Source: Anthopleura xanthogrammica
Taxonomy: Eukaryota > Cnidaria > Anthozoa > Actiniaria > Actiniidae
DNA: 64,000 nucleotides
Assembly: GCA_964019055.1 (NCBI GenBank)
Contig: OZ025212.1
Span: 9,787,109-9,851,108, forward strand
Direction: 5' to 3'
Of this stretch, positions 61,819 through 64,000 are shown in pieces (position 1 is the stretch's first letter; the number at the start of each line of letters is the position of its first letter). Made by a program: the position numbers and the translations under genes. Under the pieces are notes generated by a model. It made no database searches, was not told the origin of the DNA, and saw only the letters and a list, made by a program, of their open reading frames with translations.

Positions 61819-64000
61819 TCAATACTTTGAAACTCTACAAGCAACTAGTGCATTCATCGAGGGGCGGGGGCGAAATCCAGATTTGGACGGGAATAGGAGT
61901 GTCTGTTTGTCTCCCGCTGCACACAAATCGATAACACGGGATGAGTGACCCATCAAGCACGGCCACCACACTTGCCTAGGAAATGAGTTGGGAACTACCA
62001 TGGTAAATGGAATGCGAAACTCTAACATAAACTTCAAAACCGGCGTGATCAAACAAAACGGTGGGAATGCATATGGGTTACGCATGTCCAAACTGTCGTC
62101 TGACAAATCTTGAGCGAACAGATTTACGCCCTTAGACGCTGGCGTTGGGCAACGTGTGAAATGTGGCAAAGGGGTCCCATGTCGATTACACTGCACGTTG
62201 GAATCAAGTGCCATTAAGTCAAAAGAATGGCCCTCTGGTCCCCCAAATTCCCGCTGCACCTTCTGCCAAACGTCCAAAGACAGCATTGCATCGGAACTCG
62301 ATAGGCAGCGAGATGGGCCATCTGCCTCGTTGTCTTTCGACGGCACATGATTAAGTTCCAAATTCAAATTCCTTGACACAGTCAGTTCATAAAGTCTCTT
62401 TGTAGTATCTGTCAGTTCTGCGGACTTCCTGCTACCTTCTCCGCGAAATGCATCAATAGCCACTTGACTATCCACTAAAATATCCGCTCTACAATCTTAG
62501 ATTTCTTTGCAAGCTTCAATAGCATGACAAATAGCTAACATTTCCTTGATCGAGATATTCAAATCTACTTTCTTTGGCTTCCAGTACTCTGACAATACGA
62601 TGTCTCCCGACGTTTTAGTATGAACACAGCCCCAACCTGAGCCTGCAGCATCCGTTGACATGGATACCCAAACGTGCTTCTCGTTACGCCAGGGAAGAAA
62701 ACCCGACCAGGTATCGAGAAAACGCCAATGCTTTATTTCGTCTCGTACGCGATCAGACAATTTAACCCTGGAATCCCCGTCGGCCGAAGCGATTGCTGCA
62801 CTTATGGAACGGATATATAATTTCGCCATGGGTACGGCCAGTGAAAGTGAAACACATTTGCCTTGTAGCCTCTGCAAGCACTTCACGTCAACTGACTTCT
62901 TGTGGCGGAGAATATCTTCTCTCAGCTTGCCAAAGGACTCTACTCTCCTCCCCGGGATGAGGAACGCCTGCTACTCTGTATCTATGATGAACCCCAAGTA
63001 TTCCAGACTCTTGGCTGGATGTAAAACACTCTTAGATATACCAATCGTAGAACCCAGCTGGATAAGAATGGTAGCCACAAGAAAGAGGGCTGTCTGCGCA
63101 GCCTCTAACCTTTCAATATCCGACCGCTCCTCCCAAGGCTTAGACCACGGGCCCTCACGCGTTAGCACTTCTCCATTCAAACGGTCGTCAATGTAAAGCA
63201 AAAATGGAATCCCCCAGGAACGTAGATAACTGGACACCGAAAGACCAATAGTGTGATACACAAATGGGCTCTCCTTCCACCCAAATGGAAGAGTTCTGCA
63301 AAAAACCACCACCCGCTCCATTCAAAACCAACCAGCGGTTGGAAAGATGTTTTCAACAACACGTGGTCGTAACCCGATTTGTCATCACATTTGGAAATGT
63401 AGGAATTTTTGTACAAAAATCTCCGGACGTCAACTAACTTGTCCAAAGTAAACGGACTTTCACGCATCCAAAGGTTCAGAAATTGTGCATCTAAACACAG
63501 CCTGGGTTTTGACAGTTCTACAGTCAATGGAAGTACGAGATAGGGCGGGCTAGCAACGTTTACTCTACCCCATACCGCAACAGCGCCTTGTGCCACCCTT
63601 TTCAAAACAGCTTCGGAAATGAACTCCGAGAATACTCTGCATGAAGCATGATTCTTCCATACTTTTGCGGGTGGGAAATCTGAGTCATATTTAACCACTT
63701 TAAAATATCCAGAAAAATGTTCACGAAATTCGAGTATATCAACTCCATCGCGCAACCACGAAAGAATCCTGTCCCTTTCTGGGTGCTGCTGTAATACCAT
63801 TTCCCATAATGCCAGGTTGTTGTGTATACCGCCAGCCACAAACGTTTCAGGGTTACAGAAAGTTAGCGACGTTAATACAGGCGCATTCTCTTTCGACAAA
63901 ATTTCCTGAATGGTTTCAACTACTGTGACTCCCCCCTGGACAGGGATCCCATCCATAGAGACCCAAGATACATTTGCAACAGCGGGTTGTCCAATGGACA
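61819..64000 (-). pseudogene. Pol (RT, RNase H, methyltransferase-like), copy 2, partial and broken
   Basis: Same domains as copy 1, with the start cut by the window edge. Shared lesions are the homopolymer frameshift (A6 on + at 63300-63305) and TAA at 62497-62499. A private AAG-to-TAG change at 62971-62973, just after the FIIDTE segment, adds a stop between RT and RNase H. The extra lesion shows that no purifying selection acts on this copy. Confidence 0.9.

Larger units (their letters stand above)
58766..64000. repeat. Large segmental duplication, copy 2
   Basis: Partner of 48970-54204 at a constant 9796-bp offset. Differences seen include T50655 to A60451, A51701 to C61497, A53040 to G62836 and T53177 to A62973. 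The duplication continues past the window end. Confidence 0.92.
59942..64000 (-). mobile_element. Tyrosine-recombinase retrotransposon, copy 2, cut by window edge
   Basis: Same element as 50146-55440 and nearly identical. Its 3' direct repeats are at 59942-60007 and 60264-60329. It shares every frame-breaking lesion of copy 1 that lies in the window and adds one stop in RT. The Gag end lies beyond the window. Confidence 0.92.

Noticed and set aside
58766..64000. Second element copy as an independent insertion
   Set aside because: The junction base, flanking satellite and internal lesions are all shared with copy 1 at a fixed offset, so it is a segmental duplication (or assembly duplication).

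Overview
The window looks like repeat-rich, AT-rich nuclear DNA of an invertebrate animal. Evidence: no dense gene content, spliceosomal-type signals, Pol III-type tRNA-like modules, several satellite families, and a tyrosine-recombinase (YR, DIRS/Ngaro-like) retrotransposon whose RT, methyltransferase-like and recombinase domains resemble the forms I know from cnidarians and other early-branching animals. The phylum is an inference with low confidence. I see no single-copy host protein gene. Most open frames of 60-220 codons are chance readings through satellite monomers.

Layout. (1) 1-5855: about 23 tandem ~250-bp monomers, each with one tRNA-like module on the + strand. (2) 5856-6852: a degenerate ~20-bp AT-rich repeat. 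(3) 6853-11985: a 145-bp satellite of about 35 units, well homogenised in the middle and decayed at its right edge, with one odd GC-richer insert near 9938-9993. (4) 11986-12792: the AT-rich repeat again, now reverse-complemented. (5) 12793-50146: the ~250-bp tRNA-like satellite again, now on the - strand, about 140 units. It is organised into higher-order repeats (501, 1000, 1249, 1748 and 4511 bp) and is interrupted three times by copies of one ~605-bp unrelated segment. Blocks 1-5 form a macro inverted repeat: the arms are the tRNA-like and AT-rich arrays, the loop is the 145-bp array.

(6) 50146-55440: a YR retrotransposon on the - strand. From 5' to 3' it has a gag-like zinc-knuckle protein, RT, RNase H, a methyltransferase-like domain, a tyrosine recombinase and a split-repeat 3' end with a CCAAT/TATA-like promoter. 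It carries in-frame stops and frameshifts and appears dead. (7) 55441-56516: unassigned sequence with a degraded hammerhead/Penelope-type relic. (8) 56517-58381: a 73-bp minisatellite. (9) 58382-59941: six more tRNA-like monomers. (10) 59942-64000: a second, almost identical copy of the retrotransposon, cut by the window edge. Copy 2 lies exactly 9796 bp from copy 1 together with its flanking satellite, so it arose by segmental (tandem) duplication and not by a second insertion.

The most interesting feature is the tRNA-like satellite. Each monomer has an A box, a B box and, about 20 nt after the B box, a T-run that would end Pol III transcription. The acceptor stem is lost. It reads as roughly 170 compact Pol III-type units, not as functional tRNA genes and not as an ordinary A-tailed SINE.
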